From Polymorphospora lycopeni (GTDB lineage Bacteria; Actinomycetota; Actinomycetes; Mycobacteriales; Micromonosporaceae): a stretch of DNA of 64,000 nucleotides. Position 1 is the stretch's first letter. Each line of letters starts with the position of its first letter. Made by a program: the position numbers and the translations under genes. The stretch is from the NCBI RefSeq assembly GCF_042237075.1, contig NZ_JBCGDC010000005.1, positions 1 to 64,000 of the forward strand, read 5' to 3'. The notes under the pieces are model-generated. The model saw only the letters and a list, made by a program, of their open reading frames with translations, made no database searches and had not been told where the DNA came from. Below, in pieces: positions 16,906 to 25,905 of this stretch.

Positions 16906-17370
16906 TCAGCGCCGGACGACCCGCCGGGGCTTGGCCAGCTTGGCCTCGCTGTACTGCTGCAGCGACCGGGAGCGGTAGTCGCGACCGAGCGCGATCAGCA
17001 CGAGGTAGCCGACCACGGTGCCGCCGAAGGTGAACGCGGCGTAGAGCCAGATCTGCGAGAAGAACGAGCCGGCCCCGTTGGCGAACGGGTACGAGCCGCT
17101 GACGAACGGACCGACGAAGACCGTCAGAAGCATGGCGACGAGCACCGCGCCGGCCACGTCGGCGGCCCACCTCGACAGCGGGTGCCGCTGCCCCCAGAGG
17201 AACGCGAGCACCGCCAGGATCACCGCGATGACGGCGAACATGCCGAGCGAGACCCGGTCCTCGACCTCGGGATTGGCGTCGAACCCGAACCGGGTGACCA
17301 ACCGGGCGACGACGTTCACCAGGAACAGCGCCCCTGCGAGCACCCCGATCGGCACCCAACGGTCCTTCAT
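16906..17370 (-). CDS. Four-span membrane protein, unknown function
   Basis: A 154-residue integral membrane protein with spans near 8-25, 42-62, 70-95 and 112-135, and a basic C-terminus (KAKLAKPRRVVRR-like) predicted to be cytoplasmic. ATG 17370 is preferred over 17388 because GGAGGG lies at proper spacing before it. It is convergent with the acetyltransferase. No family recognised beyond a conserved actinobacterial membrane protein. Confidence 0.72.
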   Translation of the reverse strand: MKDRWVPIGVLAGALFLVNVVARLVTRFGFDANPEVEDRVSLGMFAVIAVILAVLAFLWGQRHPLSRWAADVAGAVLVAMLLTVFVGPFVSGSYPFANGAGSFFSQIWLYAAFTFGGTVVGYLVLIALGRDYRSRSLQQYSEAKLAKPRRVVRR

Positions 17371-17493
17371 TGCACGCCCTCCCGACATCCAGGTGAACTT
17401 CCCGCTAGAACTCTTACCGTTCCCGTGGATGATCCGCCAGGTGGTACGGATAACCGCTTGGACACCATTGGTGGCCGGCGGCGGGTGGCGCGG

Positions 17494-17928
17494 TCAGCGC
17501 GCCGGCGACAGGATCAACCGGAAGCCCATGATGGCAAACGCCATCGAGCCGGTGACGATGGTCGCCAGCCCCACCCAGTTGTCGCCGGTCAGCAGCAGGT
17601 CGCCCTCGTCGGTGCGGCCGGCCGCCACGACCATGATCGCGAACCAGGTGAGGGCCGGCAGGGCGACCGCCCACCGCTTGCCGACCGCGCGGTAGGCGAA
17701 CCAGCTCAGGGCCAGGTTGGCGACGAGTGCGATCAGCGCGGACACCCCGATCAGGTGACCACCGACGCGCACGGTCGCGAAGAGCAGTTCGAGCACGGCG
17801 GTCAGCAGGGCCGCCACCACGGCGAGGACGCCACCCACCACCCGCAGGGCGAGGTCGACCGCCGCGGCGTACGCCGGGGGCTTTTCCGGTTCGGGCGGCT
17901 GAGCCCCGGACGGCGCCTCGGGTGTCAT
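17494..17928 (-). CDS. Small membrane protein downstream of mshB
   Basis: A 144-residue protein with a Pro-rich cytoplasmic start and about four hydrophobic segments (VVGGVLAVVAALLTAVLELLFA, LIGVSALIALVANLALSWFAY, ALPALTWFAIMVVAAG, IVTGSMAFAIMGFRLIL). It begins 23 bases after the mshB stop and has no clear ribosome site, so it is the second gene of the mshB unit. The same neighbour pair (mshB then a small membrane protein) occurs in mycobacteria. Role in mycothiol metabolism is unproven. Confidence 0.75.
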   Translation of the reverse strand: MTPEAPSGAQPPEPEKPPAYAAAVDLALRVVGGVLAVVAALLTAVLELLFATVRVGGHLIGVSALIALVANLALSWFAYRAVGKRWAVALPALTWFAIMVVAAGRTDEGDLLLTGDNWVGLATIVTGSMAFAIMGFRLILSPAR

Positions 17929-17951
17929 CAGCGGTGCCGGGCCGGGGCCGG

Positions 17952-18896
17952 TCACCGTGCCCCGGCGCGCAGTGGCGCGCCGGCCTCGGCCGGGGGCGGT
18001 GTGCTGCCGGCCTGGGTCGGCGGGGTGACGTCGGCGGGATCCGGCAGCCCGGCGAACAGGTCGCTCTCCCAGCCGTGCGGCCCGCTGCCCGGCCCCTTCT
18101 CGCCGACCGCGAGCGTGTAGTACTCCACACCCATGAACTCGCTGCCGAAGTTGCCGGCGATCGAGTAGAGCCAGGAGGTGTCCGGGATCTGGGTCGCGTG
18201 GGCCCGCATCGCCGCCTCCTTCGCGGCGTGCCAGTCGGTGCCGTCGATCCGGGCCGCGATCTGCTCGTCGGGGGTGCCGAACGGGAAGCCGTCGACGTCG
18301 TCGATGCCGGCGAACGGGTTGTCGGTCGACGCCCCGAACGCGGCCAGGCCGGCCTCGAGCACGCTGCGCGGCATCGCCGTCCAGTAGATCTTGGCCGGGC
18401 CGAAGCCCTCGACCGTCGCGATCTCGGCCGCCCGCATCGCCACCCGGTGTGCCTGGATGTGGTCGGGGTGGCCGTAGAAGCCGTCGGGGTCGTAGGTGAC
18501 CAGCACCTGCGGGCGGGTCTCCCGCATGATCTCGACCAGGTGCCCGGCGGCCTCGTCGAGATCGGCCCGCCAGAACGCGCGCGGGTTGTCGTTGGTGGGC
18601 AGCCCCATCATCCCGGAGTCGCGGTAGCGCCCGGCGCCGCCGAGGAACCGGTGGTCGGCGACCCCCAGGGCCCGGCACGCCGCGTCCAGTTCGGCGATCC
18701 GGTAGCCGCCGAGCTGGTCGGCCTCGGCGGCGGCGAGGCCGGCCAGCGCCGGCACGTGGATCTCGCCTTCTTCACCGAGCGTGCAGGTCACCAGGGTCAC
18801 CTGGGCGCCACCCGCCGCATAGAGGGCCATCGTCGCCCCGGTCCCGATCGCCTCGTCGTCGGGGTGGGCGTGGACCAGCATCAGTCGTCGTGCCAC
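17952..18896 (-). CDS. mshB: N-acetyl-1-D-myo-inosityl-2-amino-2-deoxy-alpha-D-glucopyranoside deacetylase
   Basis: Zinc deacetylase that removes acetate from GlcNAc-Ins in mycothiol biosynthesis. The 314-residue LmbE-like protein has the metal motif AHPDDE (about 10-15) and YGHPDH in the middle (third ligand). MshB-specific stretches VTCTLGEEGE, DQLGGYRIAEL and LGGAGRYRDSGM separate it from the amidase Mca. The start is taken at GTG 18896 because a minus-strand TAGAGT hexamer ends seven bases upstream; the in-frame GTG 18905 would overlap that hexamer. A Pro-rich tail follows the catalytic domain. Confidence 0.92.
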   Translation of the reverse strand: MARRLMLVHAHPDDEAIGTGATMALYAAGGAQVTLVTCTLGEEGEIHVPALAGLAAAEADQLGGYRIAELDAACRALGVADHRFLGGAGRYRDSGMMGLPTNDNPRAFWRADLDEAAGHLVEIMRETRPQVLVTYDPDGFYGHPDHIQAHRVAMRAAEIATVEGFGPAKIYWTAMPRSVLEAGLAAFGASTDNPFAGIDDVDGFPFGTPDEQIAARIDGTDWHAAKEAAMRAHATQIPDTSWLYSIAGNFGSEFMGVEYYTLAVGEKGPGSGPHGWESDLFAGLPDPADVTPPTQAGSTPPPAEAGAPLRAGAR

Positions 18897-18903
18897 CCGC
18901 GTC

Positions 18904-18909
18904 ACTCTA
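18904..18909 (-). promoter_or_regulatory. -10 element of mshB
   Basis: TAGAGT, seven bases before GTG 18896; leaderless architecture that decides the start codon. Confidence 0.5.
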
Positions 18910-18999
18910 CGCGCCGTCCAGTCGCGGCCGGCCGCAGCGCCCGTACGCCGACCCGCGCGTCGACTGCCGCGACCGGCCCCACGGGCAAACACACGGGCC

Positions 19000-19005
19000 T
19001 ACGAT
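19000..19005 (+). promoter_or_regulatory. -10 element of S9 peptidase gene
   Basis: TACGAT, six bases before GTG 19012, without a ribosome site; leaderless type. Confidence 0.5.
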
Positions 19006-19011
19006 CCGGGT

Positions 19012-21081
19012 GTGGACTTTCCCGAGCTGGCGGCGCAGACCAGGCGGTTCACCAGCGGTGCGCCGCGGGCGGTGACCGCCGCCGGGGACGGCGCCCGGGT
19101 GCTCTTCCTGCGGTCCACCGGGCCGCGGGACCCGGCCGACGCCCTCTGGCGGCTCGACGTGGTGACGGCGACCGAGCACCTGGTCGCGGCCCCGGGCGTG
19201 CTGCTCGACGACGCGGCGACCGTCGAGGGCATCGCCGGCTACGCGACCGACCCGGCGGCGCGGGTCGCCGCGTTCGCGCTCGCCGGCCGCCTCTTCCGCG
19301 CCGACCTGGTCGACGGCGGGGTGGTCGAGGTCCCGGCGCCGGGGCCGGTGGCCGATCCCCGGCCCGACCCGACCGGCACCCGCATCGCCTACGTCACCGA
19401 CGGCACGCTGCGGGTCGTCGGGCCGGACGGCGACGACACGCTGCTCGCCGGTGAGGACAACGGGACACGCTGGGGGGTGGCCGAGCAGGTCGCGGCGGCG
19501 GACTTCGGCCGCGACCGCGGCTACTGGTGGGCGCCGGACGGCCGGTCGATCCTCGCCGCCCGCGTCGACGACTCGCGCCTGGCCCGCTGGCACCGGCACG
19601 ATCCGGCCCACCCCGACGAGCCGCCGCGGACGTACGTCCATCCGCAGGCCGGTGGCCCGAACGCCCAGGTCAGCCTGCACCTGCTCGACCTGGACGGCGG
19701 GTGGGTCGACGTGCACTGGGACCGGGAGACCTACCCCTACCTGGTCTCGGTGCACTGGGTCGAGGGCGGGCCGCTGATCACCGTGCTGCGCCGGTTGCAG
19801 CAGCACGGGCTGGTGCTCGCCGTGGATCCCCGCACCGGCGAGACGCAGGTGCACGCCGAACTCGCCGACCCGCGCTGGGTCGAGCCGGTCGCCGGCACCC
19901 CGGTGCACCTGCCCGACGGTCGGGTGCTGGTCGGCGGCGAGCTGGCCCACGACGGCTACGACGCGCGGTGCCTCTTCGCCGACGGCACCCTGCTGACCCC
20001 GCCGTCCCTCTACGTACGGCGGGTCGTCGGCCGGCTGTCCGGCGGCGGCGGGGCACCCGACCTGCTGGTCGAGGCGAGCGACGGCGAACCGAGCCAGCAG
20101 CACCTCTTCCGGGTGCGTACGACGGTCGGCGCGGGCGGGATCGAGATCCGCCGGCTGACCCCGGAGCCGGGCTGGCACGTCGGGGCGGTCGGCGGCACGA
20201 CGGTGGTGGTCGGGGCAGGGTCGCTGGACCGGGCGGGCACCCGCTGGACGGTGTGGCACGACGACGTCGAGGTGACCGAGATCAGGTCGCTCGCCGCGTC
20301 CGCGCCGTACGCGCCGCGACCGGTCCTGGAACGGGTCACCGACCGGCGGCTGCCGGCGGCGGTGCTCTATCCGCGCAGCCACGTCGCCGGGCGGCGGCTG
20401 CCGGTGCTGGTCGACGTCAACGGCGCTCCGGGCCGGCAGGAGGTGCGGGCCGAGCGGTCGGCCTGGCTGGAGCGGCAGTGGTGGGCCGACGCCGGGTTCG
20501 CGGTGGTCACCGTCGACAACCGGGGTACGCCCGGCGTGGCTCCGTCGTTCGAGAAGGCGGTGCACCGGCGGCTGGCGGACGTGATGCTCACCGACCAGGT
20601 CGAGGGGCTGACCACGCTGGCCGGCAAGCATCCCGACCTGGACCTGGCGCGGGTGGCGATCCGCGGCTTCTCGTTCGGCGGCTGGCTCGCCGGTCTGGCG
20701 CTGCTACGCCGGCCGGACCTCTTCCGGTGCGGGATCGCCGGGACGCCGGTGACCGACTGGACCCTCCACGACACCGCCTACAGCGAGCGCTACCTGGGGC
20801 TGCCGGCCGACGCGACCGAGGTCTACGCCCACCACAGCCTGGTCGAGCTGGCCCAGGAACCGGTCGTGGTGCCCGACGACGCCCGCCCGCTGTTGCTGAT
20901 CCACGGTCTCGCCGACCGGCACGTGGTGCCGGCGCACACGCTGCGCCTGTCGGCGGCGCTGCTGTCGACCGGGCGGCCGCACTCGGTGCTCCCGCTGCCG
21001 GCGACCGGGTCCGCCGCCGCGGACGGCACGACCGGCCGCCTGCTGCGGCTGGAACTGGACTTCGTCCGCCGGTCGCTGTGA
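19012..21081 (+). CDS. S9 (dipeptidyl-peptidase-IV-like) family protein, catalytic His not recognisable
   Basis: A 689-residue protein with an N-terminal beta-propeller (about 1-420) and a C-terminal alpha/beta-hydrolase domain of the prolyl-oligopeptidase clan, cytoplasmic because no signal peptide is seen. The nucleophile motif GFSFGG is present (Ser554) and the acid is present in HGLADRHVV (Asp635). Relatives end with a segment containing T-H-M that supplies the catalytic His. Here the matching stretch reads ATGSAAADGTTG (about 664-675), without His, although the flanking LLRLELDFVRRSL is conserved. It may therefore be inactive or use another residue. GTG 19012 is supported by TACGAT six bases upstream. 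Confidence 0.85.
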   Translation: MDFPELAAQTRRFTSGAPRAVTAAGDGARVLFLRSTGPRDPADALWRLDVVTATEHLVAAPGVLLDDAATVEGIAGYATDPAARVAAFALAGRLFRADLVDGGVVEVPAPGPVADPRPDPTGTRIAYVTDGTLRVVGPDGDDTLLAGEDNGTRWGVAEQVAAADFGRDRGYWWAPDGRSILAARVDDSRLARWHRHDPAHPDEPPRTYVHPQAGGPNAQVSLHLLDLDGGWVDVHWDRETYPYLVSVHWVEGGPLITVLRRLQQHGLVLAVDPRTGETQVHAELADPRWVEPVAGTPVHLPDGRVLVGGELAHDGYDARCLFADGTLLTPPSLYVRRVVGRLSGGGGAPDLLVEASDGEPSQQHLFRVRTTVGAGGIEIRRLTPEPGWHVGAVGGTTVVVGAGSLDRAGTRWTVWHDDVEVTEIRSLAASAPYAPRPVLERVTDRRLPAAVLYPRSHVAGRRLPVLVDVNGAPGRQEVRAERSAWLERQWWADAGFAVVTVDNRGTPGVAPSFEKAVHRRLADVMLTDQVEGLTTLAGKHPDLDLARVAIRGFSFGGWLAGLALLRRPDLFRCGIAGTPVTDWTLHDTAYSERYLGLPADATEVYAHHSLVELAQEPVVVPDDARPLLLIHGLADRHVVPAHTLRLSAALLSTGRPHSVLPLPATGSAAADGTTGRLLRLELDFVRRSL

Positions 21082-21088
21082 GCGCGGC

Positions 21089-21116
21089 GGGGCGCCGCCC
21101 GAACGGGCGGCACCCC
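21089..21116. terminator. Hairpin between convergent S9 peptidase and substrate-binding protein genes
   Basis: GGGGCGCCGCCC (21089-21100) pairs with GGGCGGCACCCC (21105-21116) with one mismatch and a 4-base loop. Confidence 0.65.
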
Positions 21117-21123
21117 GGTCCGG

Positions 21124-22875
21124 CTACTTCGCGTACGCGTTGTAGAGGATGTGGGTTCCGATGTTGTCGGAGAGGAAGACCCCGCCGACCTTCGAGCCGT
21201 AGACGCCGGTGAACTTGCTCTGGAAGAGCGGCACGACCGGCACGTACTTCTCCATGATCAGCTGGTCGATCTCGGCCCAGCGCGGACCGGCCTCACCGGC
21301 CGGCAGCGCCGCCGCCTCGTCGATCTTGGTGTTGACCTCGTCGGAGTTGAAGTACGACACGTTCGAGTTGCCCTGCGGGCCGAGCCCTCGACCGTCCCAC
21401 AGCACCGGGATCGTCGACGCGGCGCTCGGCCAGTCGGCGGCCCAGTTGGAGATGTAGATGTCGTACTCGTTGCCCCGGGTCCGGGCGATCGGGTTGTGCT
21501 GCGGCGTCTCGACGGTCTTGACGGTGACCTTGAAGCCGGCCTTCTCCAGGCTCTCCTTGACCACCGGGTGGGTGCTCTGGCCGAAGGCGCTGGACCGGGC
21601 CATCATCACCAACTCCGGCTGCTTGCCGGCGAGCAGTTCCTTCGCCTTCTCCGGGTTGCCGTTCGGGCCGCCGTCGTACGGGTTCGGGTATTCCGTCCAG
21701 CCGATCGTGGTGTCGGCCAGCAGCGTGTGCGTCACCTTGCCACCGGCGTCGCCACCCTGGGTCAGCACGATGCCCTGCTTGTCGATGGCGTACGCGATGG
21801 CCTTGCGGACGTTGATGTCGGTGATCCGCTCGTTGTTGATGCTCAGGTAGTAGACGAACGGCTGCGACGTGGAGATCGTGCGCTCCTTGAGCGCCGCGTT
21901 GTTCAGCACCTGGTTGACCAGGGCCTGCGGGGCGCCGTTGCTGCTGATCGAGTAGGCGTCGTCACCGGCGTCGGCGATGATCCGCTCGGTCTGCGCGGTG
22001 TTGTCCGGGCCGATCTCCCAGACGTAGCTGTCCGGGTAGTCGTGCCGCAGCGGGTCGGTGGCGGCGTCCCAGTGCTCGTTGCGCTCCAGCACCAGGCGGG
22101 TGTCCTTGATGTACTCCTTGATCTTGTACGGTCCGGACGAGAAGATCCGCCGGTCGTACTCGGTCTTGGTGTCCTTGGCCGGCGGCACCGGCGCGGTGGT
22201 CGGGAGTGACACCGCGAACGGCAGGTCGCAGTGCGGCTGGTTGAAGGTGAAGACCAGGGTGTGGTCGTCGCGGACCTCGAGGCCCGGGACGTCGGTGTTG
22301 CCGGAGGTGTACGGACCCTTGTAGGTCTCGTTGTAGGCCGGGCTGTCGGCCAGCCACTCCTGGATGTAGGTGGCGCCGCCGTCGATGGTCTCCTCGAAGG
22401 AGCGGGCGATGCCGTACGCGACGTCGGCGGCCTTGACCTCGGTGCCGTCCTCGTACTTGATGCCCTTCTTGAGCTTGTATTCCCAGACCTTGCAGTCGTT
22501 GTTGACGTCGGTGCCGGGGGTCTCGGCCAGGTCGCCGATCAGGGTGAGCTTGCCCTCGCCGTCCTCGCGGAACTGGGTCAGCGTCCGCACGATCATGTGC
22601 TGCGCCGCCATCGCGTTGACGGTGTAGGTCCGCTGCGGGTCGAGGTGCTCGAAGTCGCTCTGCTGGATCACCCGGATGGTGCCGCCGCGCTTGGCGCCGG
22701 GCACCTCGGGCGCCGGCCCCTGCGACTCCTTCGGATCGGTGGCGATGGCGCTGGTCTTCTGCTGGACCTTCTCGTCCTCGGTACCGGACTCGCCGGTGTT
22801 CTCCGAGCACGCGGCCAACGCCGACGCCAGGACCAGGGCCACGCCCGTCGCGGCAACCGCACGTCTTGGTCGCAT
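21124..22875 (-). CDS. Oligopeptide/dipeptide ABC transporter substrate-binding lipoprotein
   Basis: A 583-residue family 5 solute-binding protein. The lipobox LAAC places the acylated Cys at 23. The mature protein shows GGTIRVIQQSDFEHLDPQRTY, VWEYKLKKGIKYEDGTEVKAADVAYG (family signature) and NVRKAIAYAIDKQGI. It is the last gene of a dppC-dppB-SBP unit, 128 bases after dppB, with GGGAGG before ATG 22875. Substrate is probably a peptide, but nickel or other cargo cannot be excluded. No ABC ATPase gene lies nearby. Confidence 0.92.
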   Translation of the reverse strand: MRPRRAVAATGVALVLASALAACSENTGESGTEDEKVQQKTSAIATDPKESQGPAPEVPGAKRGGTIRVIQQSDFEHLDPQRTYTVNAMAAQHMIVRTLTQFREDGEGKLTLIGDLAETPGTDVNNDCKVWEYKLKKGIKYEDGTEVKAADVAYGIARSFEETIDGGATYIQEWLADSPAYNETYKGPYTSGNTDVPGLEVRDDHTLVFTFNQPHCDLPFAVSLPTTAPVPPAKDTKTEYDRRIFSSGPYKIKEYIKDTRLVLERNEHWDAATDPLRHDYPDSYVWEIGPDNTAQTERIIADAGDDAYSISSNGAPQALVNQVLNNAALKERTISTSQPFVYYLSINNERITDINVRKAIAYAIDKQGIVLTQGGDAGGKVTHTLLADTTIGWTEYPNPYDGGPNGNPEKAKELLAGKQPELVMMARSSAFGQSTHPVVKESLEKAGFKVTVKTVETPQHNPIARTRGNEYDIYISNWAADWPSAASTIPVLWDGRGLGPQGNSNVSYFNSDEVNTKIDEAAALPAGEAGPRWAEIDQLIMEKYVPVVPLFQSKFTGVYGSKVGGVFLSDNIGTHILYNAYAK

Positions 22876-22967
22876 CAGTCGTCCCTCCCGATACTGGAAG
22901 ACGAAGAAATCCTCCGCCTAGATGATGATGAATGTATATTTCTTTCGGATAACGCGTGGACAACGAG

Positions 22968-22984
22968 TCCGATCGATGATCGGA
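22968..22984. other. Intercistronic hairpin between dppB-like and substrate-binding protein genes
   Basis: TCCGATC-GAT-GATCGGA is a perfect 7-base-pair stem with a 3-base loop, just past the dppB stop on the minus strand. It may stabilise mRNA or attenuate within the operon. The adjacent AT-rich stretch (22921-22950) contains TATACA on the minus strand, a possible separate promoter for the binding protein. Confidence 0.45.
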
Positions 22985-23003
22985 GCGTCGCCGGCGCGGC
23001 CGG

Positions 23004-23999
23004 TCAGCCCAGCCGCACCCTCGGATCGATCACCGCGTAGAGGGCGTCGACGACGACGTTGGCGACGACGATGAAGACCGCGGCCAGCAGCACGGTGGCC
23101 ATCACGACCGGCATGTCGAGGTTGATCGCGGCGTTCAGCGACGCCTTGCCCAGCCCGGTGAACCCGAAGATCGTCTCGGTGATCACCGTGCCGCCCAGGT
23201 AGGTGCCGAGGTCGAGGCCGGCGATGGTGACGATCGGCGTGATCGCCGCCCGCAGCGCGTGCCGCACGTGCACCCGGCCTTTGGACAGGCCCTTCGCCCG
23301 GGCCGTACGGACGAAGTCCTCCGACAGCGTCTCCACCATCTGCGCCCGCGACAGCCGGGCGTACGACGCGGAGTTGAGGAAGCCGAGCGCGATCCAGGGC
23401 AGGATCATCGCGCTCGCCCAGGCCAACGGGTTGTCGGTGATCGGCACATAGGTCGGGTAGCCGAGCAGGCCGGACTCGTAGACGAACACGATCAGCAGCA
23501 GCGGACCGAAGAGCAGGATCGGCATCGAGGCACCGATCAGCGAGACGCCGACCGCGCCCCGGTCGAACACCGTCCCCCGGCGCAGCGCGGACACCATGCC
23601 GACGGTGATGCCGATGAGCAGCCACACCACGGCCGCGCCCGAGACGATGCTCAGCGTCACCGGCAGGGTCCGGCCGACGATCTCCGAGACCGGCTCGTCG
23701 TTGCGGAACGAGAAGCCGAGACAGGGCGCCGGGCACTCCCGGGCCGCGTCGCCCTCGCCGAACGTACGCCCGACGAAGATTCCCTTCATGAACTCGCCGT
23801 ACTGCTGCGGCACCGGGGCGTCCAGCCCCATCCGGGACTCGATCATGGCGAGCCGGTCCGGGCTGCACACCTTCTGGTTGCCACACATCAGCTCGGCCGG
23901 GTTGTTCGGTACGGCGAAGAACAGCCCGAACGTCAGCACGCTCACCGCGAGCAGGGTGCTGACCGCGAGCAGCAGCTTCTTGATGACGAACCGCAGCAC
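23004..23999 (-). CDS. Oligopeptide/dipeptide ABC transporter permease (DppB/OppB type)
   Basis: A 331-residue inner-membrane permease with six predicted spans. The cytoplasmic EAA loop reads VETLSEDFVRTARAKGLSKGRV, which docks the ATPase, and the C-terminus ends VVVDALYAVIDPRVRLG as in DppB/OppB. An extracytoplasmic loop carries four cysteines (MCGNQKVC and ECPAPC), unusual for the family. GTG 23999 lies eight bases past the dppC stop. No nearby gene encodes the ATPases it needs. Confidence 0.92.
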   Translation of the reverse strand: MLRFVIKKLLLAVSTLLAVSVLTFGLFFAVPNNPAELMCGNQKVCSPDRLAMIESRMGLDAPVPQQYGEFMKGIFVGRTFGEGDAARECPAPCLGFSFRNDEPVSEIVGRTLPVTLSIVSGAAVVWLLIGITVGMVSALRRGTVFDRGAVGVSLIGASMPILLFGPLLLIVFVYESGLLGYPTYVPITDNPLAWASAMILPWIALGFLNSASYARLSRAQMVETLSEDFVRTARAKGLSKGRVHVRHALRAAITPIVTIAGLDLGTYLGGTVITETIFGFTGLGKASLNAAINLDMPVVMATVLLAAVFIVVANVVVDALYAVIDPRVRLG

Positions 24000-24007
24000 G
24001 CCGCCCC

Positions 24008-25030
24008 CTACCGGTCCGACTTCGGGTCGAGCGCGTCGCGCAGCGCGTCGCCGAAGAGGTTGAAGGAGAGCACCAGCAGGAAGAGGGTGGTGCCGCCGAC
24101 CAGGGTGAAGGTCGGCACCTCGCGGACGAACCGGACGCTCTCGCTGATCAGCCGGCCGAGGTCGGGCGTCGGCTCGAGAAGGCCGATGCCGAGGAACGAC
24201 AGGGCCGCCTCGGCGGTGATCAGCGCCGGCACGTTGAGTGAGAAGGTGACCAGGATCGGCGCCCACAGGTTGGGCAGCAACTGGCGGAACATGATGTGCC
24301 CGAGACCCGCCCCGGACGCCCGCGCCGCCTCGACGAAGTCCCGCTCCCGCAGCGACAGCACCTGGCCGCGGACCAACCGCGCGGTGTAGGTCCAGTTGAA
24401 CATCACGAAGATCATGATCAGCAGTACGGGCCGGAACCAGGTCGGCTCGGCGTCACGCACCCCGTAGAACTGGTTCACCGCCACCGGGATGAACGCGAAA
24501 CAGAAGATGTAGAACGGGAACGCCATCGTCAGGTCGACGAACCAGGTCACGACCGCGTCGAACCGGCCGCCGACGTAGCCGGCGAAGATGCCGATCAGGA
24601 TGCCGAGCGCGATGGTCAGCACCGCCGCGGTGAACGCCACCATCAGCGAGGTACGCAGCCCGTAGACGAGCTGGATGAAGACGTCACGGCCGATGTTCGG
24701 CTGGATGCCCAGCCAGTGGTCGGCGTCCACACCGGCGTAGCCGAGCGGGAAGCCGTTGCGGTCCAGCCGCGCCGGGAAGCGGTCGAGCGGCCCCTTGCCG
24801 TAGAGCCGCTCGATCAGCGGCGCGGCCACCGCCACCAGGACGAAGAACACCAGCATCCCGCCGCTGACCATGGCGACCTTGTCGCGGCGCAGCCGCCGCC
24901 AGGCGAGCTGGCCGGGCGACCGGCCGACGATGTCGATCCGATCCGCCGCCTTTCCTACCGGGGCATCCGGCGGCGGGCTCTCGTCCGGCTCCGCAGCGGC
25001 CTTGACAAGGCCGACCGGCTGCTCGCTCAT
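24008..25030 (-). CDS. Oligopeptide/dipeptide ABC transporter permease (DppC/OppC type)
   Basis: A 340-residue permease with a charged, Pro-rich N-terminal extension, the OppC_N region (WRRLRRDKVAMVSGGMLVFFVLVAVAAP), HWLGIQPNIGRDVF and the EAA loop SLRERDFVEAARASGAGLGHI. It is the first gene of the unit; ATG 25030 has GGGAGGC upstream. A minus-strand TAGATT (25133-25128) may be its -10. It pairs with the DppB-type permease downstream to form the channel. Confidence 0.92.
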   Translation of the reverse strand: MSEQPVGLVKAAAEPDESPPPDAPVGKAADRIDIVGRSPGQLAWRRLRRDKVAMVSGGMLVFFVLVAVAAPLIERLYGKGPLDRFPARLDRNGFPLGYAGVDADHWLGIQPNIGRDVFIQLVYGLRTSLMVAFTAAVLTIALGILIGIFAGYVGGRFDAVVTWFVDLTMAFPFYIFCFAFIPVAVNQFYGVRDAEPTWFRPVLLIMIFVMFNWTYTARLVRGQVLSLRERDFVEAARASGAGLGHIMFRQLLPNLWAPILVTFSLNVPALITAEAALSFLGIGLLEPTPDLGRLISESVRFVREVPTFTLVGGTTLFLLVLSFNLFGDALRDALDPKSDR

Positions 25031-25274
25031 GCCGCCTCCCCTCGTCGGCTCCCCCGTCCCCCCGGACGCGGGCGGCATCGACGACGACCGCGAAAGGAAC
25101 CTGCAATGAGCCTCTGCCCGCGAAAATAATCTACGAAGGGTCGGCGGGGCCACCCCGCCCGGCGTAACGACTGTGCATCAGGCATGAACGCAGGTCAATA
25201 ACCCGGGCCCGGGCCGCACCGAAGCGGATCCGCCCGGTAATTCACCTGTTCCGTCACCCTTCCCGCACACGGGG

Positions 25275-25280
25275 CATGAT
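25275..25280 (+). promoter_or_regulatory. -10 element of Uma2-family gene
   Basis: CATGAT, six bases before GTG 25287; no ribosome site. Confidence 0.35.
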
Positions 25281-25286
25281 GAGACC

Positions 25287-25871
25287 GTGGCCGCGACCAC
25301 GATGCGGCCGGAAGGGGCGACGACGACCGTGGCGATGATCGATCGGGCCGGGCCGTGGACCGAGGAGGAGTACCTCGCCCTCGACCAGACCTCCGAACGC
25401 GTCGAACTCTTCGACGGAAGCCTCCACATGACCCCCGCACCCACCCTTCGGCATCAGAACATGTCCGCCGAGTTGTGGTTGACGCTTCGCTCAGCGGCAC
25501 GCGCAGTCGGCCTCCGCGCTCTCGAAGCGATCAATGTCCGCCTGAGGGACGCCCGACTGGTTATCCCCGATGTCGTCGTCATCGACGACATCGGCCTGGA
25601 CAGGCTGGTGGTGGACGCCCCTTCGGTGCATCTGATCGCGGAGATCACCTCGGCGAGCAACGCGGCCGCCGACAAGGTGTTCAAGATGCACTGCTACGCC
25701 GCCGCGAAGATCGGCCGGTACCTGATCGTCGAGCAGGACACGAAGAACCTGCGCCTCTACCGGCTGCGCGGGGTGTCCTACGTGGAGCACGCGGTCGTGC
25801 GGCCCGGCGAGGTGCTGCGACTGACCGAGCCGGTCGCCGTCGACATCCGCCCCGAGGATCTGCACACCTGA
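25287..25871 (+). CDS. Uma2 family (DUF820) PD-(D/E)XK nuclease-fold protein
   Basis: A 194-residue Uma2 protein. Visible nuclease-fold elements are ERVELFDGSLHMTPAPTLRHQ, the acidic residues in VIPDVVVID and LIAEITSASN, and the basic Lys/Tyr segment KVFKMHCYAAAKIGRYLIVEQD. Uma2 proteins are abundant in actinobacteria and cyanobacteria; their DNA or RNA target is not established. GTG 25287 is used because CATGAT ends six bases upstream; ATG 25335 is also possible. It is monocistronic and divergent from the transporter. Confidence 0.85.
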   Translation: MAATTMRPEGATTTVAMIDRAGPWTEEEYLALDQTSERVELFDGSLHMTPAPTLRHQNMSAELWLTLRSAARAVGLRALEAINVRLRDARLVIPDVVVIDDIGLDRLVVDAPSVHLIAEITSASNAAADKVFKMHCYAAAKIGRYLIVEQDTKNLRLYRLRGVSYVEHAVVRPGEVLRLTEPVAVDIRPEDLHT

Positions 25872-25905
25872 CGCAGGGCGACACCTCGCCTACAGTGGCT
25901 TCACT

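Noticed and set aside
18907..20631. 574-residue minus-strand frame opposite the S9 peptidase
   Set aside because: Shadow composition; would overlap the mshB promoter and the whole S9 gene.
25106..25129. Seven-codon ORF MSLCPRK with a Cys, preceded by GAAAGGAA
   Set aside because: Resembles a cysteine-attenuator leader, but no sulfur gene follows and the downstream Uma2 gene is about 160 bases away with its own promoter; likely chance.
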